DNA of 64,000 nucleotides, from positions 806,001 through 870,000 of the forward strand of contig NW_002476387.1 in the NCBI RefSeq assembly GCF_000189635.1, given 5' to 3'. Numbering within the stretch: the first letter of the stretch is position 1; each line of letters begins with the position of its first letter. A program made the position numbers and the translations under genes. This DNA is from Tetrahymena thermophila SB210. Lineage: Eukaryota > Ciliophora > Oligohymenophorea > Hymenostomatida > Tetrahymenidae. Shown here in pieces: positions 1 through 11,797 of the stretch. Under the pieces are notes generated by a model. It had not been told where the DNA came from. It did not search any database and saw only the letters and a list, made by a program, of their open reading frames with translations.

Positions 1-2046
1 ATTCGAAGTATTATCAATACACTATTTTAAAATTCCCATAATTATGTCAGCTTCTACAGTTCTTTCATGTACTTCATCAAGTAAAATGTAACTTATTTAG
101 CTAAGAATTCGACACTAATTAAGCTGTTATTACTTTTCAGACAGTTTTTTGATTCTTTGGACTAAAAAACTTAAAAACATTGCTTGAGTTATAAATATTA
201 TGCGAGTCTTATTTTTATCATAAAGCTATTCGTGTTTCTAATACCCAACAATATATCCCACTTCTTATCCTAAAGTAGTGTGTAATTCTTTTGCTACTCT
301 ATCTGAAATAGTTAAGCAATTCAGCCTTTTTGGTTGAACACAATATATTTTCTTTGTAAAATCATCAGACAAAATTTATTTTTGTAAAATGTATTAGCAT
401 ATTTGAGTAGTTTTACCAGATCCAGTTGTGCCAATTAGTAGTGTAAAAGGGTTCTTAGATTATTCAACTTACTGAATTAATTACTTCTTAATTTAGTATG
501 ATGGTAGGTTTCTTGCCAACATACTTTTCTCCATTTTCAAAGCAATAGTAAATTTATTTAAAATGGAGTAATAAAATTTTGATAAGTAACTTATTTACTC
601 TGCACTTAAATTCTTTATATCTGACTAGGTATCTAAATTTTAAGAATCACTTAGCTCTTCAGAAAATCCTACCTCTTCGTCATATTGGTTATCTTCATCA
701 CGATCTTTGCTGTTACTGAAATCTTAGAGGTTTTATTAGACAATCTAAATTTCTTAATCCTATTAATTACTATTAGAATTTTCACTCTTCAATTTTAATT
801 GATTCACTATTTATTAGGATTAAAGCTAATTTGCTATTTCATCTTGAGAGTAAAATTTATTTTCAAATTATACTTCAGAATTATCTAAATTAGTTTATGT
901 TTCAATTAAAGCAGCATGATTAATAAGTTGAGAAATTTTTTTATTTATGCCTTAGTCAACTCTTTATTTGAGATCAGCTATATTATTTATATACAATTTG
1001 ATTAAATTCATATAATTTATCTCATAATTGTTGAATTATTTATTTTGTTAATTGATATCTATGTGTTATTTCAAGTATTCAGCTAAATACTTTAAAGCAC
1101 TTCTCATCTAATAAAGTATTTCTTTAAGTTAAATATTAGACAATAAATTGCTATAATTAACATTGAACCAAGAGTTTTCATCTTCTCTAAGTAAGCTAAA
1201 GCTAAAATGTTACTTGCAAAATTGATTAATAATTTTTAAATCTTGAATTTTTTGCTACTTTTGTTATTAACTTTGTAAATCATCTTCAGTGCTTTATCTG
1301 TTTTAAGGTTTTTTAAAATACCTTTGATCTTCAGAAAATTCTTCATCTTATTTTTTGAATTAATTATGTTATTAAACATTTACATTCCTATCATTATATT
1401 TTTACTTTCTCTATTTATCTTTGAATTCTTTTTGGTAGTTACTATATTTATGATTTTATTACTATTCTTGTGTATTTTCTTCAAAATTTTGATTCATCTA
1501 CTATTCACTTTAATTGATTCGATCATGTATTTTTTCATTTCTGTCATCGTATTTTTATTTTTTATATCTTTCTTTGAATTCATTTTATTAATTCTTAAAT
1601 TTATTATTCTACTAATAATCTATTATTTATCCTTATTTCTACATCTAAATTTCTTCTTCTTCTATTTAATTATTATCTCCTTTTTTGGGATGTTAAAACA
1701 TTCTGTAATTTCGAGTTTTTTCATTTTATTAATAGTTTTTGTATTATTCTTTATGATGATAACTCTTTTACTCTCTTTTTTTCTTAAATTCATTTTAAAA
1801 TTCACTCTAATCTTAAAGTTACTCTTCTTCTTTAATTTAATTACCTTAAAACTATTACCCATAACCCTACCTTTTATTTCTAAAATTTTATTCTTAAAGC
1901 TTTTCGCTTTGTAATGGTTAATTGCTTTAATCTTGAATTTATTCACCCCTGTTATCCCTTTAAGAATGTTTAAAATCATCCTTTCTATTATCTTTATTGA
2001 CTTCCTTATTATCTTAATTGTTATTTTTAGAATGCTCTTAACCCAT
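1..2046 (-). CDS. DEAH/DEVH-box helicase, N-terminal part (runs off the left edge)
   Basis: RNA-helicase-like ATPase of superfamily 2. The frame starts at the ATG at 2044-2046. About the first 300 residues are a Q/K/E/N-rich low-complexity tail. A helicase core follows: LPSYQIKKQLIQQVEQ, then motif I GTTGSGKTTQ (near 405-435), motif Ia CVQPKRL, the VGYIVGYQ segment, and motif II DEVHER (near 55-85). These match the DEAH/RHA group, which remodels RNA or ribonucleoproteins using NTP. DEVH instead of DEAH is seen in several animal DHX proteins, so the subgroup (DHX9/29/36/57-like against spliceosomal) cannot be settled. The usual PQY after motif I is CQY. The C-terminal motifs III-VI and the OB fold lie outside the window. 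The frame contains no TGA from the start to the edge; introns were not needed in this part. Confidence 0.88.
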
Positions 2047-3461
2047 TTTTTGTTTAACTTTTATAAGATGATCTTATTTCAGTTTTAATGAAATGTTAAC
2101 CCTCCTGATTTTTATTTAAATGTAAAATGTTTTTTTTGGTAGATTATTTTTAAATTGACTTATAACTCTTTTTTAATTTTTTTCAAATTTTAAGTTTTAT
2201 TGTAGCTTTTTTATGATAAGAAATGTTAAAAGATCTTTTGTTTTTGATTTATTTATTGATCAAAAAAAATAACAATTTCAGTATTTATTTGGCTTATATC
2301 CAATCAGAAATATTATATTTTATATAGAAAAATGCTTATCATTTAAAATTAAAAGCGGCGTCTCAAACTTCTCAAAATTTTTAACATAAATATGATCCAA
2401 TGTTAATTAAATCTGATAAAATAAAAGAGTTTTAATAATCAAAAAATAGTTTTAAATTTGTCAATTTCAGAATTTAAAAAATGTAATTAATCAGAATTAT
2501 GTAATAAATTCTTTTGAAAAATTCATAAAATTTCTATATAAATTTAAACAAAGATAATAATTTTTTATATCTTCTACTGTCATTTAAAATTAAAAGCATC
2601 TCAAACTTTTTAACATAAATATGATCCAATGTAAATTAAATCTGATAAAATAAAAGAGTTTTAATAATCAAAAAATAGTTTTAAATTTGTCAATTTCAGA
2701 GTTTTAAAAATGTAATAAATCAGAATTATGTAATAAATTCTTTTGAAATATTTAAAATTTCTATATCATTTAAACAAAGATATTACTTTTTAATATCTTC
2801 AATCTGTAGAATATGTTTCTATCATTTTAAAATTTATCTTACTCATATCATATTTTTAAATAAAAATAGATATTTATAATTCAGCTACAAATTTAATAAA
2901 ATATTTATATTTCATTAGCAAAACATGATAATATATTATTATTATATTTGATTACTCAAACCATTTTTCATTAAAATAATATAAAAAACTTTTGAAATTT
3001 AATGTATTTTTGGCAGAATTTATTAAAATCCTCCTTATCTTTCTATAATTCATACTATCTTTTGATAAAGTTTCAGAAAAATGAAAAATGGAAAAAATAT
3101 TTTTTAATTAATTTTTAATATTTCCAATTATCTATTTTTCTTGGTTTAAACTCTACCCTATTAGTCTTTATTTGAGAGAATAGAATAATAGGTAAAACAT
3201 GCTTAGTATAAAATCATTCATTTTTAATAAAAGAGAGTGCATTCTCATTAATTAAGATATTTTAAAAAATCGATTTTTAACTCAACTTAAACTTAGAGAT
3301 AATAATTTTATAAAATGAATTTTTAGATCTTAATTAAATGGATCATAATTAATGAGAATTTGCTGTAGGTAGTTCATATTTTATAAAATTTTAAATTTTA
3401 GCTTATTCAAATATGATTTATAATCTATCACACATAATTAAAAAATAAAAAATATTATTTT
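2047..3461. other. Intergenic region between divergent genes, with a tandem duplication
   Basis: AT-rich spacer between the helicase start (-) and the next gene start (+). It should hold both promoters, but I can recognise no specific motif. Its only clear structure is the direct repeat listed separately. Confidence 0.6.
2340..2807. repeat. Two-copy direct tandem repeat, about 230-240 bp each
   Basis: Copy 1 (about 2340-2579) and copy 2 (about 2581-2807) start 241 bases apart and share long identical stretches, for example the block beginning ACATAAATATGATCCAATGT and continuing through AAAAAATAGTTTTAAATTTG. Differences are a few substitutions and small indels, including a GGCG-containing insertion near the start of copy 1. 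It lies in intergenic DNA with no coding sign, so it looks like a simple recent duplication. Confidence 0.85.
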
Positions 3462-4301
3462 ATGAATGATGTTTAAAGACATTTACAATTACAATAGCAC
3501 ATAGAGATGATATAAATAAAATAGATTTATAGAGATAGCTTAAAGAAGATAGATTTAATTTTTTAGTCAAATCACTTTTAATTTTGTCTTTTTGGACTTA
3601 AGATTAAGTATTATCAACCTTATGAATACTTCTTTATATTTGTTTTTGCTAATAGATATATTTTCTTAGATTAAAGTATGTAGTATAAAGGTTAGCTATT
3701 ATTGGAGGTGTGATTAGTATAATAAGAATTAAAAACTTACCTTAAGAACTAAAAGCCAATTTTACAAATGATTAAAGCTGAAATAAATCTTTAGAGTATA
3801 ACATAGGGTGCTAAAGTTACTGCTAATATCTCTTTGATTCCTCATTAAATTATTACAGTACATGCCTTACAAAAATAAAAATAGAAACGGTCATAATTCC
3901 TTTGTTTGTGTTAAAGAATTGCGAGGGTTACTATTCTTATCTCTTTAAAGCGAATTCATGGGTTTTTGAAGCTAACAATTACATTTAATTCATTTAAAGT
4001 TAGTTCAGAATTTACGTTTGTATTTAAAAACCCATTTATAGAATATATTTATTTACTTAAGACCTTTAAAATGCCAATTAAATATCAATAGACGTCTTAA
4101 TAAGCATTTAAATCAACAAAGTAAATAATAAATTCAATTAACAACTCATTTAAAGTTGTGATAGAGGAATAAAAGAGCTAAAGCTAACAGAAGTAGCAAG
4201 TATATTGCAACTAGTAGAATCTGTATTGTAACTAATAAAATTAAAAGAGAATCCCCAATTTCTAAACCTATAAACCTAAATTATATATATAATCTTAATG
4301 A
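3462..4301 (+). CDS. Unknown protein, about 265 aa, with one 42-nt intron
   Basis: I do not recognise this gene. From the ATG at 3462 the frame runs to the TGA at 4299-4301 with a single in-frame TGA at 3711-3713. That TGA lies in a likely intron, 3676-3717, with a strong GTATGT donor and a TTAG acceptor. The intron is 42 nt, a multiple of three, so the frame is kept when it is removed. The product would be Q-, K- and I-rich. It has short hydrophobic runs around residues 50-70 (YEYFFIFVFANRYIF) and a C-terminal half with SQSQQKQQ-like stretches. Base composition is clearly less AT-rich than the spacer DNA. The gene converges on the Bdp1 gene. No known domain is visible, and the existence of the protein is an inference from the open frame and the intron. 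Confidence 0.5.
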
Positions 4302-4379
4302 TGGCACCCTTCATCATTATCATCTATTTATTAAAAAAATTCATATTAATAAAAGCGAAATTAAATTTAAATTAAAGTA

Positions 4380-5482
4380 ATTACTTAAGCAGTTTATAGG
4401 GCCTGTTATCGGAATTAAATCCTTTATTCGTTCAAATCATCTATCGAATCAGGGATTTAATTTTGTTGGGGTTTGTTCAGGTCAAGGAGATATTGATAGT
4501 TATTAGAACCTACTTTGAAAGATTGCTTCTTCAGAGCTTCATTGATTTTATTTGGGTTCTTCTTTAATTCTTGATGGTACTTTTTCTTTTAATTAGAAAG
4601 ATAAAATGTTGAAAAGTAGCGGAAAATTTATTTTTATGTTTGTCAGTAAAGTATTTGAATGATTTTAATTTAAGTTAAAATTTTACCTTTATTTGGCCAA
4701 TCGTTTTTGTTTTTAAAAAGGAAGAGATGAGTGAAAAATCAGCACCAATAAACTCAAGCAAATTATAAAATTTATCTAATTCTTGGCTCTCCCACATGCA
4801 GTTTTTCATATTTACACACTTTTTACGGAGTAATGATTGGAAAGTACTAGGTTTTGCTTCTACTGTTTCTGACGTTTCAGACTTATAGTTACAAAAACTG
4901 CTTAGGCTTTCTGTATCATCGCTAGTAAAATTTCCTTTGTTTTTAAGTTCTTCTTTAATTTGAAGTCTTTTGGCTTGTTTCCTACTCTATTTTTGAAATT
5001 TAAATTGATTTAAAATTAAAGTTATATTTTAATAAGTTTACATCAACAATAGTTTCATCGATTAACTGGCTTAATGTTGCATTTTTATCTACTACGAACA
5101 TCTTTTGTCTATTCTCAAATTCATCATCTGATAGCTCTTCCATTAATTTTGCTTTCCTAACATATTTTCTCTTTTGGCGTGGTTTTTCTGCTTCACTTCT
5201 TTCCAAAAGTAATTTATCAGTGCTATCAAAGCTAAATTTGCTAGGTATTTGATTGATTTCCATCCAAAATTTGGCTTGAATTTCTTCTAAATTCATTAAT
5301 CCAGAAGAAGGTGAAGATGAACATAGAGAATATGTATTCATTTCACCAATTTCTTTATTAGGTGTATCGATTATTTCGTCAATAACCAGATTATCACTTT
5401 TAAATCCCTTTACAAGTGATTGGGATTCCTCTTTGGACTGAGGGATTTTAACCCCTATTCCGAATGCTAAATCCGATATCAT
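4380..5482 (-). CDS. BDP1: TFIIIB subunit B'' (Bdp1) with SANT/Myb domain
   Basis: Bdp1 is part of TFIIIB, which recruits RNA polymerase III to tRNA and 5S genes in the nucleus. The diagnostic stretch is the SANT domain near 4540-4790: W-E-S-Q-E-L-D-K-FYNLLEFIGADFSLISSFL, then KTIGQIK and KKYHQELKKNP, ending KINEALKK. This fits the Bdp1 pattern FGTDFxxI...RxRxQIKxKFxxEExxNPxxIxxAL. The N-terminal part is acidic and Ser-rich with a basic RQKRKYVRK patch. Two introns join the frames: 4987-5041 (55 nt) and 4586-4686 (101 nt, splitting QIK from KKY). The first in-frame ATG is 5480-5482; the frame stays open a little upstream, so an extra 5' exon is possible. The 3' end is not res­olved: the frame remains open past 4380 down to a TGA at 4085, inside the convergent gene, so a last intron is likely. 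The protein is shorter than yeast or human Bdp1. Confidence 0.8.
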
Positions 5483-6189
5483 AAATCCAATTATTTGCAA
5501 TTGGGTGTATTTAATTTGTCTTGCTATAGCTTTCTATCTTCTTTTATATTTTGACTTTTTTATATTTTTCAATATTTTTTTTAATTACTTATTAATGTTA
5601 ATAGATCAAATTAAAGTTTAATTAATTAAACATTTCTAGGTAATCAATATAATAATTCATGTATCTGTTTTTCAATTTATTGTCTATATTTTTAATAAAT
5701 TTCAATGAGTAAATTTTCAATTAGATATTTCTTTTTTAAAGTGTCTTCCCAAAAAAGCAATCAAATAATAAAAATAAATAAATATTTGTTCACATATTAT
5801 CAAAAACTTAAAACTGATAAATATTAAAATCTATTTTTAATAAAGAACTCTTTTGATGATATTTGAAAAAGAAGATTTAAAAAAAATGTTATTTTTATCT
5901 TAGTGTTTTAAAAGTTAACTTTCTAATAAAAAAAATTTAAATTAAAAAACATATTTTTAATTGTTGAAAATAAAATATTTAAATTGACTCCTTTTTTACA
6001 TTAAAAATAGTTATTTGATTATTCTAAACGCATTTTTGATAAAATTAATTGATTAATCTAGATTTGTATTCTACTTAAATCTTTTTGCTTAATATTACAA
6101 TGATTAAATAAAAAATATCCAAATTTTTAGTATAAACTTAAGGTTAAAAACAAAAATAATTAATAGTGATTAAAAGCTGATTCATCAAA
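5483..6189. other. Intergenic, divergent promoters
   Basis: Very AT-rich spacer between the starts of the Bdp1 gene (-) and the importin-5-like gene (+). No coding frame, RNA gene or repeat seen. Confidence 0.5.
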
Positions 6190-9100
6190 ATGGCTGAACA
6201 ATTTTTAGAAAAGTATCTCAAGGCTGAAAATAAAATATAGGAAATCCTTACTGCAGGCTCTTCCGATCCTAGCATTAAATAAAAAATACTCAATTACATC
6301 ATTGAAGGTAACAAAAATTTTCATTTTTGTTTTAAGAAATAATCTCTACTATTTTATCAAAAGGTGTAAACCAAAGAGATAAATATTTAGCAGCTCTTTA
6401 AGTTTACGTTTGTGCTCTTTCCAATTAATTCGTATAGACAAGTGACATAAAACTTAATGAAATTGAAAAGAGACTTTTCAGTATCATTAAAAAAAATAAA
6501 GATGACCAAGAGATAGTAGAATAATTGAGCATTGTCATTTGTAAAGCTTATTCTCTATTCATAAAAGATGATGAAGAAAATATTAATTATAAGAAATAAT
6601 TTCCAGTTTTCTTTTAAGAATTTGAAGTAATGATTAAACAAAAGGAGTTATTGTTGGCTGCTCTTAGCATACTCAAGCAAGTTATAGTAAACTGGCCTGA
6701 CTTTTACACTTCATACTAAGATAAGATTATTGAATCACTCTAAAGTGGATTGTCTCACACTGATAAAAAGACTTTTACTAGTGCAGTTAAGGTTGCTTTG
6801 ATGATTATTTAGTAATAACCTATCTAACAACTTAGATAATTCAATCCATTAATAGATCCATTAGTACAAAAAATTTATAAAAATTTAAGTGCTTTTGATA
6901 CAATTTGTATGCAATATTTTGAAGAGTGTATAGTATCACAATCTATTTTGTTTAGGAAGCATTACAATTTTATCTTAGAATAATTGAATAAATAATTGAA
7001 TGATTCCTCTATTGATCACAAAATCTTTTAATCTGCTATTAAAAGCTGGCTTTTGCTATTCGATAAATAAAAAAGCTTCATAATTTAATAACACACTAGC
7101 AGCTCTATCAAAAACATTTATAGTCTTATCTTTAGCTATTTGGCTACTGATAATATAAACGAGGAATTGTTTAGCCAAGCTTAAGAAAAGAAGAAATCTT
7201 CAATCAAACTGATATCTTTAGTAAATAATCCTATTTTTGCTAAAACACAATTTGCTCTTAAACAACTCAGAGATTTGTCAAAAATAATGACTTTGCAAGA
7301 AGTTAAAAACTATTATATAGAAATATTTGTTGAATTCTATTAGAAATCAGTTCCTAGCTTTACTTATGCTGCATTTATTGGATTTTCTACAATAGGTAAA
7401 ATTTAAATATATTGAATTTGTTTACAATAAATATTTATTCTTAAAATAAGGTGAGTATAAGATTACTGTCTAAGATTTGGTTGAATTTTCTTAGTTAGCT
7501 GTTAAAAAAATTAAAAAAGGTACAATAGTTGAAAAATTTGCAGTATTAAATAGCATTTCATTTATGTGTGACTTTTTAGGAGCTAAATTTACAAACAAGT
7601 TTTAAACTCTAATTATGAAAAATGGCCTCATTTTTTCGTTATAAAATTCAAATAGCGAAAGAGCTCTCATCTACTAAACTTTAACTCTATTTATAGGCAA
7701 TTTGAAAAATGGTATAGAAATAGAAGATCTCAAATAGATATTTGAAGCAGTTAATAAAGATTTAAAGGAGTAAGACAATGAGAGTGCTAAATATTATAGC
7801 CTTATCCTGATCGATCTTTTAATATAAAAATACAACAATGAAATGAAAGTGTACTCAGATGATTTGTACAACTTAATTAAAAAGTTAAAGAGCGAAAATA
7901 TAGATTTGAATTGTTTAAAATATGAAGTTCAAGCAAACTTCATTTAAAATTATAGTGAGAATAAACATTTCTAAAATGATGTGGAGAATCTCGTGAATTC
8001 AGCAATATAATTAAAAAAGATTGAAAACTTGGAAGGAGTAGAATAATATAATTATATTTGTAATCAAATAAATATTTTATTTAAGATAACTTAAGCTCTT
8101 TAGCAAATTAAGAGTATAAATAAAAAATCTGAAATTCTTGTTAGTGCATCACTTATAATGTTAGAGAAAAGCATTGAATATCTTATTTAGAAGAAATAAA
8201 ATCAAGAAGAGGAAGAAGAAAATCCATCAGATTTAGATAATAATTAAGATGAAATAGACTTAAATGCACCTCGCAAAATTTTCCAAGCCTTGAAAATAAT
8301 TTTTGAAGAAAATGACAAAGCATAAAACGCAGATAAAGTATTACAAGTAAATAAATTTTATTTTTTAAAAATTATTTAATTTAATTAACTTGAATTTAAA
8401 TTAAAAAGTTGGGTTTAAAAGTACTTAGTGACTTAAATGATCATCTTAACTTAAGAGACTCAGTTATTGATATACTCCCTTGTTTGTTTAAAATTTTAAA
8501 AGAAAGAAAAAGTGAAAACTTATAAGAAGGAGTATATGAAATGATTAAGTCTTTAGTAAATAACATGCAAGCAGAAACTGATCATGGTGTAGTGCTTGAT
8601 TAACTAGAATTAATTTATAAAACTTTAGAATAAGTTGGAAAATGCTTTGATGCAGAAACAGTTAAAAGCATAATGATCTTCCTTTTTGAAGTTTGCTAAA
8701 ATGCTGTTGAAAATATAGACTAAAAGACAGATATTTCTTCAAAAAATACTCACAAAAAAAGCAAAGATGATGACGAAGATGAAGATGATGAAGAGGATGA
8801 TGATGAAGAAGAAGAAGATGATGAAGAGGATGAAAATGAAGAAGAAATAGAATAAAATAAAGAAGAACTAGAATTAGTCTAAGCAATAGGACCAATTATT
8901 GAATTACTTTATAAAACTCATACAGAAGAGGTAATAATAATACTTACAATATATTAATTAATTAATAATTTTACTTATTTATATTTCACCAAATTTCAGG
9001 CATACCAATGTTTTGACGAAATTATTTGTGAGAGAGTTTTAGGACTCTGTGATAGCGAAGATGAAAATTTTAAATTAGTAGGATATAACATTATCTCTAA

Positions 9101-9656
9101 CTTAATATCTATACTTGGATATGAAAAGCTTAAAGATTATATTGAAGAAATTTTTGCTTATCTCACGGAAGGTATTGAAGCTTAAATGTATTCCTTGAAG
9201 CAAACATCTGTTTATGGTTTGGGATTACTTTGTCAAATTATGCCTTAGCAAGATTTCAAATAATACAAATTATATATTTCAGAAGCTATCATATCTTGTA
9301 TTTTACATGAGCCAGAAGGAATCAACTTAGAAGAAGAAGAAATGGATGAAGAATTAGAGGAAGAATTTACTTTGTTTATTGACAACTCGATATCAGCTCT
9401 TGCAAAGTTAATCAAATACTAAAACTTTAATGATGAATCTGGTCCTTTCATTGATTTACTACCAATTAAAATGGATGAAGAGGAAGGATTAATAGCTCAT
9501 GAAATTTTTGTAGATTTAATTTTGGAAAATAAATTTTCTGATGAATTTAATAAAGAAATTAAAGAAGCTGTATTAAGAATCAAGGAGAGTGAATTTATCA
9601 ATGACTCAATCTTGAAAAAGTTAAATAAAATTTTAACTTTGAAATAATTTAAGTGA
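6190..9656 (+). CDS. Importin-5 / karyopherin-beta3 type nuclear transport receptor
   Basis: HEAT-repeat transport receptor of the importin-beta superfamily; these carry cargo such as ribosomal proteins and histones through nuclear pores with Ran. The model has four introns (6308-6363, 7396-7450, 8347-8408, 8931-8999), giving 3225 coding nt or 1074 residues, close to the usual length of about 1100. An Asp/Glu tract near 8765-8850 is the acidic loop typical of the family. Downstream, the segments QTSVYGLGLLCQIMP and DNSISALAKLIKYQ, followed by LLPIKMDEEEGLIAHEIF, match the C-terminal repeats of IPO5/Kap121 (VYGLGVMAQ..., ENCISAVGKIMKF..., LPLxxDxEEA). The N-terminal Ran-binding part is poorly conserved, so the name rests mainly on the C-terminal half, overall length and acidic loop. 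Many TAA and TAG codons read as Gln. Confidence 0.85.
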
Positions 9657-10357
9657 GTGAAATTCTATTTCTTGCAATAAAATTTATATTTTTTATTTGT
9701 ATATAATTTCTAATATCCAAAGCAAAATTATTTCTTTTTTATGAAAGATATAAAATTATTTTTTCTTTTAATGTTATAAGGATAGATCCAACTATTCCTT
9801 TTTATTAAAACATTATCTTAAATCAAATGATTGAGGAGCTTATCACAAATTATATATATATACTAAAATTTGTAAATTAAATCCAAAATTCATTTAAATT
9901 AAAAAATGCATCTAACCAATAAATATTTTAAAATTAGATTTTTGAGCTTAATATATATCATAAATTCTCTCAGTGGTTAATATTTAATAAGTGCAAAATA
10001 GTGAAAAATGCAAAAAAGTATTATTCCATATTAATAATAATAGCTATTATATTTAACATTTAAAAAAAATAAATATTGAAGTATCAACTTTTTTTTAAAG
10101 TTCTTCTTATTTGGTTAGTTATATGCATTAATCTTAAGTAGGGTTCGACTCAAACTAATATTTATTTTAAGAAAAAAAAAGACAAATGATATACTCTTAT
10201 TTTTGTTTAATTAGGAAAGATAAAAATACAAATTCATTTAACAAATAGAGAAAAAAAGTAATTAATATAAAAATTTTATTATCGTAATAAAAAGTAAAAA
10301 ACAAATAAGAAATAAAAATTACAAATTAGGCTATTTAATTAGGTAAACATTTAGTTA
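9657..10357. other. Intergenic
   Basis: AT-rich spacer between two genes on the + strand. Nothing further recognised. Confidence 0.5.
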
Positions 10358-11797
10358 ATGATAGATAAATTAATTTTTTTCTAAATAACCAATATTGTCG
10401 CTCGTTTTTTGAATATTACTAGTGCTGCTATCGCTGTTTATAAAAATGATTGGGATTATGCTTAGTTAGCTTATTTTATCAGCTTTTTATTTATTCTTGT
10501 AGTATAAAATGCTTATATATTACTTGTATTTAGAGATTTGGAACATTGGTTGTTAGACTTAATTTAAATGGATTTTCTTTTGATCGATTCTACAAACAAA
10601 TTTTTAACATAAGAAAAAGCAATAAATTTTATCTTCTATAAAAGTGTAATTTAAATAGCTCACCTTTTATTGTTCTATTTTTACTTAGGAGTTCTAGGTA
10701 ATGATCTGAATAATATTTTAAATAGAATCTGGATGACTAATTACATTTTATAAGTGATATCAATGTGTACCTTATTATTTACTAACGAAATGTACACTGT
10801 AATTTAATGGTTCTTTAGGGTTACTACATACTTGATCACAATGGCTACCTTTACATTTTATAAAGATATTTTTGGAATAAATCTTTCTTTTTATTCATTA
10901 TTAATAATTTTATTACCTTAATTATGTTTGATAATATATAAATCAAAATTAAGTAAAACTATTTTGATATAATTTTTCACCAGTTTCTTATTTTATAATG
11001 TGCCGATATTTAAATAAGAAAATTTAGATAGATCAAGATAATATTAGTTTTTTGATATAGCTAACTATATTAGTGATATAATTAGAATAATAATCATGCT
11101 TTCTTATTGCTATCAAGACATTCTATCAGCATCATTTTTATAAACAAAGATTGCACTTCTCTATCTGTCTCTTTTGTTATGCTTTTTATCACTTATTTTT
11201 AATTTTTAATCAGTTTACAGATAACTGTTTTAGAAAAAAATATTTAGCTTGTAAGGATATGACTAACTCGGAGATGTTTATTAATACATAGCATAGAAAA
11301 ATAAAAGAACTAAAGTAATAATTAAATTTAAAAAACTATAAAATAGTAAGATCTACAACGTTTAGTTGAACTAAAACAAAATCAAATTTAAGGAAGAAAT
11401 AATTACTTTTGTAAAATATCTTACTTTATTTTAGTTCAGCGATAATGTCATATTTTATCTAAAAGAGTCTGATTATGAATATTTAGAAAACTTTTATTAG
11501 ATGATTTTAATAGATCTCCCAGAAATAGAAAATTAATTGGTTTAAAGAATAATTTTTAGCAAATAAATTTAACAAAATTTATTTGATATAATTATGAAAA
11601 GAAAAGAAAATGGATATAGTTTTACTCATATTAGCTATATTCTTTTATATCAACGAATTAAATCAGCTTATCAAAAAAAATTTATATGCCATGATTTATC
11701 ATCTACTCTTTCAGTAGTTGCCTATTATAAACATATATCATAATTTATGTAATTTAGTTCATATCAAATTATTTATGATTTATATAGTCCAGATTGA
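10358..11797 (+). CDS. Multi-pass membrane protein of unknown function, 479 aa
   Basis: One uninterrupted frame from ATG 10358 to TGA 11795-11797. About the first 290 residues contain six to eight hydrophobic segments, for example AYFISFLFILVV, SVIQIAHLLLFYFYLGVLG, SFYSLLIILLPQLCLIIY and TKIALLYLSLLLCFLSLIF. The last 190 residues are hydrophilic and probably cytoplasmic, with NKIKFKEEIITFVKYL and a region of short aromatic-rich helices. No signal peptide, catalytic motif or known transporter signature stands out. It belongs with the many lineage-specific ciliate membrane proteins; I cannot assign a function. Confidence 0.7.

Noticed and set aside
1324-1914. Hydrophobic 196-aa open frame on the + strand
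   Set aside because: It is the antisense of the Q/K/E/N-rich helicase N-terminus; AT-rich antisense of such codons always reads as Phe/Leu/Ile.
3711-3713. In-frame TGA read as selenocysteine
   Set aside because: Ciliates do use TGA for Sec, but here the TGA lies inside a segment with good GTATGT/TTAG splice ends and 3n length, and no redox motif surrounds it.
3700-4450. Possible tRNA or other small RNA gene in the less AT-rich DNA near Bdp1
   Set aside because: No cloverleaf or A/B box pair could be found; the composition is explained by the + strand open frame.
8662-8895. Leu/His-rich frame on the - strand
   Set aside because: Antisense of the acidic loop of the importin-5-like gene.
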